A stretch of 53,298 nt of DNA, taken from positions 1 through 53,298 of the IMG/VR virus record IMGVR_UViG_3300044675_003062. One strand, given 5' to 3'. Position numbers and translations under genes: made by a program. Origin of the DNA: a virus. A model generated the notes under the pieces. It had not been told where the DNA came from and searched no databases. It was given only the letters and a program-made list of their open reading frames with translations. Positions 47,300-53,298 of the stretch are shown piece by piece (within the stretch, counting starts at the first letter, position 1; every line of letters starts with the position of its first letter).

Positions 47300-47840
47300 C
47301 GGCAGCAGCCCTCGCAAGGTCACGCAGTGCAGCCACCCACGCCGCCCGGCTCTCAGGCGTCACAGGCCCACCAGACGAGCCGACAGCATCGTCGAGAAAC
47401 TTGTGCACGGCGTCCCGCACTTGCGGTTGCCGGGCACCGATACTCTCGCCACGGCATCGCATCTCGCGGGCTGCGATCCGTAGCTCATCAAACGCCACGC
47501 CGGTTCGCAGCCTCTGGTCATGCTGCCCGTCGTACTCGATGCAGTCCGCAAGCTCTGCACACAAGGCAGATAGGGTCGCGGCGTCCGAGGCGGCTGACGG
47601 GCCGATGAACTTGCCCCGTAGCGTGAACGCATCCGGTGGCACGGGCACGGGCTGCGGCGTCGGTGCAGCCTTGCTTGGCATGAACGCAATCGCAGCAGCG
47701 ACGAGCAAGGCAACCGCCGCGAGGTGCTTGCCGTCGATGCTTGGCTTGCTTGCTGTGGCATACCACGCCTGCACCCGCTCGGTGATCTGCTGACCGGCGA
47801 GAGCGTACAACGCAAACGCCAGAAGGATCGCTGTAATCAT
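47286..47840 (-). CDS. membrane protein of the lysis/envelope cluster
   Basis: 184 residues from ATG 47840 (ATGA overlap). ITAILLAFALYALAGQQI and LAAVALLVAAAIAFMPS are two membrane segments. A proline linker then leads to a helical domain (ALCAELADCIEYDGQHDQRLRTGVAFDELRIAAREMR ... VHKFLDDAV), probably extracytoplasmic. Family unknown; it could support the peptidase or act in lysis. Confidence 0.55.
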   Translation of the reverse strand: MITAILLAFALYALAGQQITERVQAWYATASKPSIDGKHLAAVALLVAAAIAFMPSKAAPTPQPVPVPPDAFTLRGKFIGPSAASDAATLSALCAELADCIEYDGQHDQRLRTGVAFDELRIAAREMRCRGESIGARQPQVRDAVHKFLDDAVGSSGGPVTPESRAAWVAALRDLARAAADVAK

Positions 47841-48193
47841 TGTGCTCTCACAAGTGGAAGGATGGTTTCGATGGTTCCCGCAGCAATAGCCACGACCAAC
47901 GCCCGAGCCGGTGGCCGCACAATGAACCAGAACGGGTAGACGCTCATGGGCACGCACGCGATCGCCAGCGTGTCGAACAGCACACCCACAGACTCAAGCA
48001 CGATGTCTCGCTTTTGCGGCCCGGTCAGCGTCTGCACGGCGTCGAGCATTTCGACCGCAAGCCTGACAAGTGACGCAACCAGCGACCCAAACTCAGCCCA
48101 CGTCAGCCCGTCGCGTGCCTGCTCGCGGGCCGAGTCAAGGAACCGCTGGGCCGCGACGACGAACGCCGGTAGTGTGTTTTCGGCTGACGCCAT
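47837..48193 (-). CDS. holin-like membrane protein
   Basis: 118 residues from ATG 48193. An amphipathic N-terminal helix, then two hydrophobic segments (VGVLFDTLAIACVPMSVYPFWFIV and ALVVAIAAGTIETILPLV) with a short loop containing RPPAR. Size and topology are like class II holins, and the next genes are membrane proteins and a peptidase. Based on topology and position only. Confidence 0.5.
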   Translation of the reverse strand: MASAENTLPAFVVAAQRFLDSAREQARDGLTWAEFGSLVASLVRLAVEMLDAVQTLTGPQKRDIVLESVGVLFDTLAIACVPMSVYPFWFIVRPPARALVVAIAAGTIETILPLVRAQ

Positions 48194-48218
48194 GGGGCAC
48201 CTCGGGGAGCGGAACGAC

Positions 48219-48476
48219 TCACTTCGATTCTGGCGAATCACCCTGGCTGTCTGGCAGAGGCCAGACGATCACGTCTAGCAGCCACTGGTACACGTCCTGC
48301 CAGCAGTCATCGGCCTCCTGGCACGCCTCTTTGCGTTCAAGCAGGAACGGCTGCGTGAACACTTCCTCCCGCCCGCCAATGATCTTTCCGTCAACGTCTT
48401 GAAGGGTCAGATAGACGTACCGTCGTCCGTATTCGACGACGATCCGCCGCTCGATACCGTCGGGCCGCTCACTCAT
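48219..48476 (-). CDS. hypothetical protein
   Basis: 85 residues. Beta-rich N terminus (RRIVVEYGRRYVYLTLQDVDGKIIGGREEVF) and acidic helical C terminus with tryptophans. It overlaps the upstream HTH gene by eight bases. No family recognised. Confidence 0.5.
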   Translation of the reverse strand: MSERPDGIERRIVVEYGRRYVYLTLQDVDGKIIGGREEVFTQPFLLERKEACQEADDCWQDVYQWLLDVIVWPLPDSQGDSPESK

Positions 48477-48828
48477 CGGCGAACCCTTCCATCGCCTCGC
48501 GGGCTTCGTTGGTGAGTTCGATCCGTTTCAGTACGAACTGCCGGGGCTTGACCACTTGCCGCTCGCCTCGCGTCCGGTCATCCCACCGCGACTGAATCTC
48601 TAGGCAAGCCTTGCGAATCTCGCTGGGAGTGGGGTCAACCGACTCGCCGCGAGCAGGCTTGAATCGCAGCCGCCTGTCGTTTCGCAGCGGCAGATTCCAC
48701 ACGTCGCGAAGTCTCAGTACCTGATCCTTCGTGATGGTGAAGCGGGTGCAGAGGTCGGCAATCGGCATGTGCGTAGCCCAGTCGGCTGCGAACGACTCAA
48801 TGCTGATCGTTGCGGTGACGCCTGCCAT
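48469..48828 (-). CDS. homeodomain-like HTH protein
   Basis: 119 residues. DWATHMPIADLCTRFTITKDQVLRLRDVWNLPLRNDRR is a helix-turn-helix in which a small DNA-binding domain is followed by an arginine-rich extension. A second segment PTPSEIRKACLEIQSRWD resembles the end of the protein at 50724..50975 (PSPDELERLKKELRE). The two are probably related regulators. Target unknown. Confidence 0.58.
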   Translation of the reverse strand: MAGVTATISIESFAADWATHMPIADLCTRFTITKDQVLRLRDVWNLPLRNDRRLRFKPARGESVDPTPSEIRKACLEIQSRWDDRTRGERQVVKPRQFVLKRIELTNEAREAMEGFADE

Positions 48829-48832
48829 AGGT

Positions 48833-49705
48833 TCACTCCAGCCAATACATCACAGACCGCATCGCTGGGTCGAGGTACAGCCGATGCCCTGTCCTCTGGG
48901 CAATGGTCGCATGAAAGCCAACGTGCTCGCAGTCCGCACCGTCGTACGTTCCCGCGAGGTATGCCTGCGTCTCGTAGATAGCCAGCCCACCGAACGCGGA
49001 GCAGACCGGGATCGGCGGCGAGCCAACCGGCGGCACCCATGAATGTTTCCAGCCACCGAGGCCAGCGGTGTAGTCATCGAAGGTCGAGTTGAGTCTCAGT
49101 GCCCATGCGTCATAGTGCAGCCATGACTTTGTCCTCGCATGCTCCATGATCGACACGCTCGCCACGCCGTAGGCATCTTCAGTCGCTGCCAGCGACCCCA
49201 CGCCGTGCATCACGCCAACGTGGCTCCAGCCTCCCCACGCATCCCAATCAATGACGAGCGTGTAGGTCGAGTCTGGGCAGTGCTGCCGCACCCACTCCTG
49301 GCACGCGGTGCGGTACTCGGCTAGGGCAACCGTTCGCGGGCCTGCGAACTCTGCCGAGAACTGCTGACGGTTGAGCGTCTGAGTGTGAAACGTCGCCTGC
49401 GGGTGGGCATCGCAGAAGCTCGCCAGCACCGTTTCGGTGTCGTCCGTGTTGTCGTTCGTCTCGATGTGCAGCCGCCACGACCGGCAGTCGCCGACAAGCT
49501 GCAAGAGTCGCATCAGATTGGCGTCGAGCGATCGCCCGCAGTTCCTCGCCAGCCCGACGATAGCCACGTCGGCATCGGCCCATGCTTCGACGCCGACGGA
49601 ATGCACTCGCGCGAAGTCCGCTGCGAAGTGATCGAGCGGGTAAATCAGTTCGTCAGGCACCCGCTGCGATTTTGGCGAGCTTGGCAATGAGGCTGAGTCG
49701 GTCAT
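48833..49705 (-). CDS. glycosyltransferase-like protein (GT-A fold)
   Basis: 290 residues from ATG 49705. After a 40-residue leader, DVAIVGLARNCGRSLDANLMRLLQL, 'IETNDNTDDTETVLASFCDAHP' and 'YTLVIDWDAWGGWSH' (a DxD-like site) give a nucleotide-sugar binding core. 'AFGGLAIYETQAYLAGTYDGADCEHVGFHA' forms the acceptor side. It overlaps the next glycosyltransferase-like gene by 53 bases. Likely adds sugar to a phage or host surface structure. Confidence 0.72.
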   Translation of the reverse strand: MTDSASLPSSPKSQRVPDELIYPLDHFAADFARVHSVGVEAWADADVAIVGLARNCGRSLDANLMRLLQLVGDCRSWRLHIETNDNTDDTETVLASFCDAHPQATFHTQTLNRQQFSAEFAGPRTVALAEYRTACQEWVRQHCPDSTYTLVIDWDAWGGWSHVGVMHGVGSLAATEDAYGVASVSIMEHARTKSWLHYDAWALRLNSTFDDYTAGLGGWKHSWVPPVGSPPIPVCSAFGGLAIYETQAYLAGTYDGADCEHVGFHATIAQRTGHRLYLDPAMRSVMYWLE

Positions 49706-50288
49706 CGTATTGCGTGACGTGGACGAAGTAGGGCTTGTCTGGCTTGTTGATGTCGCCGGGGTGGTGATTCCAGACCGGCGGCAAAAACGTCGTCTGCCCG
49801 TAGAGTCTGGTGGGGCTGTCAAGTTTCCCGTGCGGCCCCGGCTCGACCACGTAGCCCATCAATCGCATGATGGCCGCTTGCTCCCACCACGGGTGGTGAA
49901 CGAACTCCGAGCCGTCCATCCAAGCCTGCTGCAGCGTCGGCCTCATCTCCTTTGACACGACCCACACGCCGCAGTTCGGGACGCGGCCGCACTCGGTAAG
50001 GTGCTCAACGACCGCTTGGCACTTCCCCGGCTGTAGTTCGGCAATGATGTCTGCACCCGGCCATGCGATCACGACATCAGCGTCGAGCCACGCCACCACG
50101 TCATACCGATTCAGGGCGGCATACATTGCTGGCAGTTTCTGCCATGACGCTGGCCGCTCGCCAATAAGACTCACGGCAATGAAGTCGTGGCCGTGCCGCT
50201 CGGCATACGCTTCCATCAGTGGTGCGGTGTGCTTTGCCATCGCGGCGTGCGTGGCACCGCTCCAGCCGGTGAGGATCAGAGACTGCAT
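49653..50288 (-). CDS. galactosyltransferase-like protein (GT34/GMA12-type)
   Basis: 211 residues from ATG 50288 (AGGAG upstream). Start MQSLILTGWSGATH, then HGHDFIAVSLIGERPASWQKLPAMYAALNRYDVVAWLDADVVI with the metal-binding DAD, NCGVWVVSKEMRP, and a late FVHVTQYDDRLSLI. This matches the short galactosyltransferase fold of the GMA12/MNN10 family. It probably acts with the adjacent GT-like enzyme in one glycan pathway. Confidence 0.75.
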   Translation of the reverse strand: MQSLILTGWSGATHAAMAKHTAPLMEAYAERHGHDFIAVSLIGERPASWQKLPAMYAALNRYDVVAWLDADVVIAWPGADIIAELQPGKCQAVVEHLTECGRVPNCGVWVVSKEMRPTLQQAWMDGSEFVHHPWWEQAAIMRLMGYVVEPGPHGKLDSPTRLYGQTTFLPPVWNHHPGDINKPDKPYFVHVTQYDDRLSLIAKLAKIAAGA

Positions 50289-50349
50289 GCGATGCTCCTG
50301 CCGCTGCCCGCCCCGCCGCTTGGGCAACGGGGGCGGGCAACGGGGCTTC

Positions 50350-50664
50350 TCAGTCGGCGTAGCGAATGACGGCGAACCAGACCCGCTTCGCAGGCGACCA
50401 TGCAACGCCCTTCTCGGCGATGCGGTACCGCCCGTAGTAGCAGCAGTTTTTCAACGCTGCGTCTGGGCCAGCCGATGACATGCCGATGCCCTCTCGCCGC
50501 CCGCCAGCACGGCCGCAATGCCGCAAGATTCCGGTGCGAGCCATGTGGTCTGCGTCGTCCTGTGCCGTGGTGATGTTCACCGTGTTGGCATGGATGACGT
50601 AGCCGTCGGCTTGAGCCGTGGCAGCACCGCAGCAGATCGCCAGAGTCAGGAAGAAACTTCGCAT
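50350..50664 (-). CDS. small secreted protein
   Basis: 104 residues from ATG 50664 (AAAGGA upstream). A Sec signal peptide MRSFFLTLAICCGAATAQA, with cleavage likely after AQA. The mature part contains HANTVNITTAQDDADHMARTG and four cysteines, ending with KRVWFAVIRYAD. Probably exported by the host, possibly changing the envelope. The 60 bases after the stop hold a GCCCGCCCC / GGGGCGGGC hairpin but no T-run. Confidence 0.65.
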   Translation of the reverse strand: MRSFFLTLAICCGAATAQADGYVIHANTVNITTAQDDADHMARTGILRHCGRAGGRREGIGMSSAGPDAALKNCCYYGRYRIAEKGVAWSPAKRVWFAVIRYAD

Positions 50665-50723
50665 ATGAATCCTTTCGCAACGGGGTTTCGATCCAATCAA
50701 CTCCACAAACACTAGAGAAGCTG

Positions 50724-50975
50724 TCAACCCAACGCCCGCATCTCGGCGAAGTGCTTTTCGCGTAGCTCCTTCTTCAGCCGCTCAAGCTCGTCTGGCGACG
50801 GGTCGCGGATGGATGGCGGGCGGTACTTCTGCCGCCGCATCGGGAGGTTGTGTCGCACTCGTAGCTGTGCGACATAGACCACCGGGCACCCAAGAGCGGA
50901 CGCAATCTGTGCGTGCGTCCGCCCTTGGCTCCACAGCTTCTTGAGCTTCTCAACGTCGTAAACAACCTCGCTCAT
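50724..50975 (-). CDS. homeodomain-like HTH regulator
   Basis: 83 residues from ATG 50975 (AAAGGA upstream). EKLKKLWSQGRTHAQIASALGCPVVYVAQLRVRHNLPMRRQKYRPPS is a homeodomain-like/GcrA-type helix-turn-helix, with a charged helical C terminus (DELERLKKELREKHFAEM). It follows the clamp gene and may regulate late transcription; partner unknown. Related in layout to the gene at 48469..48828. Confidence 0.68.
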   Translation of the reverse strand: MSEVVYDVEKLKKLWSQGRTHAQIASALGCPVVYVAQLRVRHNLPMRRQKYRPPSIRDPSPDELERLKKELREKHFAEMRALG

Positions 50976-50976
50976 C

Positions 50977-52113
50977 TCAATCCTTTGCAAGCGGCATGAT
51001 GACAGTGAACGCATCGTCGCAGCGAAGCAGCAGGGCGGCGGTGCCGCTCTCCGCTTCGATGTCTACCATCGCCGCACGGTCGAGCGACTCAAGCCACTCA
51101 ATCGCGAAGCCGGGGTTGATTTCCAATTCGCACTTCTGGCCCACCTCGACCAATTCGCACGAGGCCGACGACTCGCCGTACTCCGACGACTTGCCCGCCA
51201 GCTTCAGCCCTTTGTCGGTGAACGCCAACCGCGTCCCACGGCTGCTCTCGCTAGTGCAGATCGCCGCCATCTGGCAGGCATGGAGCAACGGCCCCACGCC
51301 CGCTACGGACTGCGTCACGTCGCGGTCTGGTAGCACCTTCCGCCATGCGGGAAAGTCACCCGCGACGAGCCGAGCCTGCACCACGACGCCGTCGATGTTG
51401 GCGATCAACTCCGTTCCCGCCGTTTCAAGCTGGATGGCGTCTCGACCGCCGCACAGCTTGCAGATCACGTCCACGGCCCGCCGGGGCACGAGCGTCTTGG
51501 AGGCGTCGAGGTCTTGATCCACCTCGCACTGCGCCCAGCACATTCGCCGACCATCAGACGCGACGAATGTCAGCTTGCCGTACTCGCTGTCCTTCTCGTT
51601 GGTGAACTCAATCAGCACACCCGTGTACGCTGGCCTGCCTGCCTTCGCGTCTGTGGCGAACTTCACGCTGCCCATCATGGACACGAACTGGTCTGCCGGA
51701 AGCCGGGAGATCGGACGCCCGACGCCTTCATGGGCATCGGGGAACTCGCTCACCGCCTCGGTCGGCAGTGACCATCGACCGCCAGCACAAGCCACCTTGC
51801 AGACTGAGCCGTCTACCGCAAGCGTCACCTCGGCGTCGTCGCTGCATGAGTTGAGAATCTGCAGCATCCTCGCGTGCGGCAGCAACACGGCTGGGCCGGT
51901 CGCACCGGGCAGCGGATACGTCACGCGTATCTCCAAGTCGGTCGCGGAGAGCGTGCCGTCCGAGCCGATCAACACGTTGCCCAGCACCGGGCGAGGCGAG
52001 CGAGCAGGCACCACGTCCTTCACCGCCGAGAACGCTGCCCGCAGTTCAGCGACGCTGAACTTGAGGGCGGTGCCACCACGTTGGGTCTTTGCGATCTTCT
52101 CTGCCGTAGTCAT
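50977..52113 (-). CDS. dnaN: DNA polymerase III sliding clamp (beta subunit)
   Basis: 378 residues, the standard length of bacterial beta clamps, from ATG 52113 (AAAGGA upstream). The three-fold repeat structure can be traced: domain 1 FSVAELRAAFSAVKDVVPARSPRPVLGNVLI with ATDLEIRV; domain 2 LPADQFVSMMGSVKFATDAKAGRPAYTGVLIEF with VASDGRRMCWA; domain 3 with FAIEWLESLDRAAMVDIEAESGTAALLLRCD and the C-terminal VIMPLAKD, which stands where bacterial clamps end in 'MPM(R/K)'. A phage clamp without a visible phage DNA polymerase in the window suggests use of the host replisome. The 5' end overlaps the small membrane gene by 68 bases. Confidence 0.92.
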   Translation of the reverse strand: MTTAEKIAKTQRGGTALKFSVAELRAAFSAVKDVVPARSPRPVLGNVLIGSDGTLSATDLEIRVTYPLPGATGPAVLLPHARMLQILNSCSDDAEVTLAVDGSVCKVACAGGRWSLPTEAVSEFPDAHEGVGRPISRLPADQFVSMMGSVKFATDAKAGRPAYTGVLIEFTNEKDSEYGKLTFVASDGRRMCWAQCEVDQDLDASKTLVPRRAVDVICKLCGGRDAIQLETAGTELIANIDGVVVQARLVAGDFPAWRKVLPDRDVTQSVAGVGPLLHACQMAAICTSESSRGTRLAFTDKGLKLAGKSSEYGESSASCELVEVGQKCELEINPGFAIEWLESLDRAAMVDIEAESGTAALLLRCDDAFTVIMPLAKD

Positions 52114-52210
52114 GTGATTCCTTTCGCTTGACCAAACCGACCATCACGCCCACCGTGAACGTCACGACGTTGGCGAGAAGTCCGAGTGCGATGAGTGCAA
52201 TGCTCGTCAT
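52046..52210 (-). CDS. small membrane protein
   Basis: 54 residues from ATG 52210 (ATGA overlap with the VRR-NUC gene). One membrane helix IALIALGLLANVVTFTVGVMVGLV then a charged tail (KRKESHDYGREDRKD). It overlaps the clamp gene start. Function unknown. Confidence 0.5.
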   Translation of the reverse strand: MTSIALIALGLLANVVTFTVGVMVGLVKRKESHDYGREDRKDPTWWHRPQVQRR

Positions 52211-52494
52211 TCGACGGCCTCCAAGAGTTCGCGTGCCTGTTCCTTGCTGGTCACGACGTGGCACGCCGCGCCGCCTTCCCGTTCGATTTCCGCCATGCGT
52301 CTTGCCTGCAGCGGGGTAGGTTTCTTCCCCGGCTGCTTCACCTCCATGAACATGGCGTTGCCGTTCTTCAGCAGCAGGAGGTCGGGGACACCGGCCAACT
52401 GGTACGGCCCGCCGTGAATCTTCATGACCCACCAGCCGTCTGCTTTGGCTACCCGAACAATGGCGGCGACGATGCTGGATTCAAGCTGTGGCAT
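52207..52494 (-). CDS. VRR-NUC domain nuclease
   Basis: 95 residues from ATG 52494 (GGGG seven bases upstream). SSIVAAIVRVAKADGWWVMKIHGG, GVPDLLLLKNGNAMFMEVKQPGKKPTPLQARRMAEIE has the PD-(D/E)xK core of VRR-NUC: the early Glu (LESS), the Asp of GVPD, the E-x-K of MEVK and the following Q. The family resolves or cleaves branched DNA and is common in phages next to replication genes. It is the first gene after the terminator and gene-end motif copy 7. Confidence 0.85.
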   Translation of the reverse strand: MPQLESSIVAAIVRVAKADGWWVMKIHGGPYQLAGVPDLLLLKNGNAMFMEVKQPGKKPTPLQARRMAEIEREGGAACHVVTSKEQARELLEAVE

Positions 52495-52515
52495 TCCTTT
52501 GCCCCGCTGAAAAGT

Positions 52516-52533
52516 GGTGTATCCAAACAATCA
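52516..52533 (-). repeat. gene-end motif, copy 7
   Basis: Minus-strand TGATTGTTTGGATACACC, 20 bases upstream of the VRR-NUC ribosome site. Here GTGTATC further upstream and GATACAC in the motif form a 7-bp inverted repeat. No gene ends at this TGA. Confidence 0.68.
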
Positions 52534-52554
52534 AAGCGGCATGATACACGCCTC

Positions 52555-52579
52555 AAAAAAAACCGCCAAGCCGGTTGGC
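52555..52579 (-). terminator. Rho-independent terminator after PP-loop copy 2
   Basis: Minus strand GCCAA / TTGGC stem with CCGGC loop directly after the TAG stop, followed by GG and eight T. Copy 1 of the gene has no such terminator and instead runs into the GNAT-like gene. Confidence 0.85.
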
Positions 52580-53298
52580 TAGTTCCCACAATACCCTTCG
52601 CACTCGTCTTGAAACCCGCCGAACAGGTGCTTCTGCCCACTCTTCTCGTCGGCTGGCCGCAGGTCTACTTGGTCAAGCGGGACGCACGCCTTGTGCAGAT
52701 ACCGATGAGAGTCCAGCCCTGTTCCAGTGCGGCACACCTTGTCGATATGCACGGCACGATCCCAGCCTGCGGAATCTTCATCCCGCAGACGCCTCCACTC
52801 AGCGTCAGACTTGAACGGGCAAAACACGCACGCAGACCGTGGCACTTCGTAAGGCAGTCGCGCCTTGAGGTATGCAACGCATTCAGAGCGTGTCATCTCC
52901 ATTTCCCAAAGCGGGAAGTGAACTCGCCAATTTGATGGCTTGGCAAGAAACCGTTGCCTGACGCGAATCACCCGCTTCGGTTCGTCGTAAGACAGGCCCA
53001 TGTACTGATGAACGATGGTTTCCTTGGGAAGCGGCCTGCCGAACTGCCCTCCGCACAGTTCTCTGATGAGACGCTCTATCGGCTTGACCTTGAAGTCTGC
53101 CGTGCATTGCCGCTGAATGATTCCCTTGTCTCCGGTCTGCGGGTTGAGCGTGTAGGCAGGGATGGAAATAAAGTGCCCGCCGTCCGTTCGCTTGTTGCCG
53201 TTCACGTCGCTTCCACGGTCCAAGGCGTCTCCGAGCCTGCCTGCCGTCGTGACGATTATCGGCGGGCCGCCAAGCGTCTTGAGGTACTCAAGGTGCTT
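52579..53298 (-). CDS. PP-loop ATPase (PAPS reductase-like), copy 2, truncated by window end
   Basis: The C-terminal 239 residues of the same protein as 2248..3114; the N-terminal PP-loop lies outside the window. It ends with TAG rather than TGA, and the last 20 or so codons differ (SGQKHLFGGFQDECEGYC versus the copy 1 version). The rest is nearly identical at the DNA level. It has IQRQCTADFKVKPI and CVFCPFKS as in copy 1. It stands upstream of the VRR-NUC/clamp operon, separated from it by a terminator. Confidence 0.85.
   Translation of the reverse strand, partial: KHLEYLKTLGGPPIIVTTAGRLGDALDRGSDVNGNKRTDGGHFISIPAYTLNPQTGDKGIIQRQCTADFKVKPIERLIRELCGGQFGRPLPKETIVHQYMGLSYDEPKRVIRVRQRFLAKPSNWRVHFPLWEMEMTRSECVAYLKARLPYEVPRSACVFCPFKSDAEWRRLRDEDSAGWDRAVHIDKVCRTGTGLDSHRYLHKACVPLDQVDLRPADEKSGQKHLFGGFQDECEGYCGN
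52582..53298. repeat. near-identical long direct repeat, right copy
   Basis: Match to 2251..2967; the repeat is cut by the window edge, so its true length is not known. Only two mismatches lie between 52648 and 53298 (in the context AGTCCAGCCC, and ACGGTCC versus ACGTTCC). Confidence 0.95.

Noticed and set aside
50300-50345. GC-rich hairpin after the secreted-protein region as a terminator
   Set aside because: No T-run on either strand; left only as a note in the neighbouring gene entry.
39426-52113. Three gene overlaps of exactly 68 bases (39426..39493, 41000..41067, 52046..52113)
   Set aside because: The overlapping sequences are unrelated and at least one start is uncertain; coincidence is the simplest explanation.
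2251-53298. Terminal redundancy of a circular or circularly permuted genome
   Set aside because: The two long repeats are not identical and sequence below each copy is different, so the window is not a simple closed circle.

Overview
The window reads as a temperate, long-tailed (siphovirus-type) phage or prophage genome of high GC content. Almost every gene is on the minus strand, so transcription runs from high to low coordinates. Genes are tightly packed, and many share ATGA or GTGA stop/start overlaps. The only plus-strand genes seen are a tyrosine integrase (15872..16729) and the adjacent tRNA-Tyr-like gene. The host cannot be named from the sequence. Gene content such as the papain-like protease and the small secreted proteins would fit a Planctomycetota-type host, but that is a weak inference.

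Layout, read right to left. 53.3-50.3 kb: a PP-loop (PAPS-reductase-like) gene cut by the window end, a terminator, a VRR-NUC nuclease, a small membrane protein, a DNA polymerase sliding clamp, an HTH protein and a secreted protein. 50.3-48.8 kb: two glycosyltransferase-like genes. 48.8-45.4 kb: HTH protein, holin-like and other membrane proteins, and a membrane-anchored papain-fold peptidase, which together form a probable lysis/envelope module. 45.4-42.0 kb: tail-fibre module 2. 42.0-37.9 kb: HNH nuclease, ParB-like protein, C5 DNA methyltransferase, terminase small and large subunits. 37.9-33.3 kb: HK97-type portal, prohead protease, major capsid protein, decoration-like protein. 33.2-29.4 kb: a glycosyltransferase-like gene, head-tail connectors, tail terminator, tail tube. 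29.4-24.6 kb: tail chaperone with a -1 frameshift site, tape measure, distal tail protein. 24.5-19.3 kb: tail-fibre module 1. 19.2-17.1 kb: metallophosphoesterase and a DUF1599 protein. 17.1-15.2 kb: tRNA-Tyr-like gene, integrase, two HTH regulators. 15.2-2.2 kb: small early genes under two related promoters, HNH, a pyrimidine-dimer-glycosylase-like protein, DUF932, SNF2-type helicase, primase-polymerase, UvrD-like helicase, a stand-alone serine recombinase domain, and a PP-loop gene.

The first 2.25 kb do not belong to the same head module. They hold a lambda-type portal, a gpW-like gene and the start of another capsid protease. They are joined to the rest at a PP-loop gene that is almost identical to the copy at the right end, exactly 50,331 bases away. 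The window therefore holds one nearly complete ~50 kb phage plus the edge of a second phage. They could be tandem prophages, a hybrid genome, or an assembly join through a shared gene.

Non-coding structure is rich. There are three homologous intergenic elements (A 5436..5651, B 14970..15193, C 41543..41684), each with a terminator; A and B also share a conserved, apparently covarying hairpin. Two sigma70-like promoters share an operator-like dyad and a conserved 5' leader hairpin. A 16-base motif recurs seven times at gene ends in the early region.
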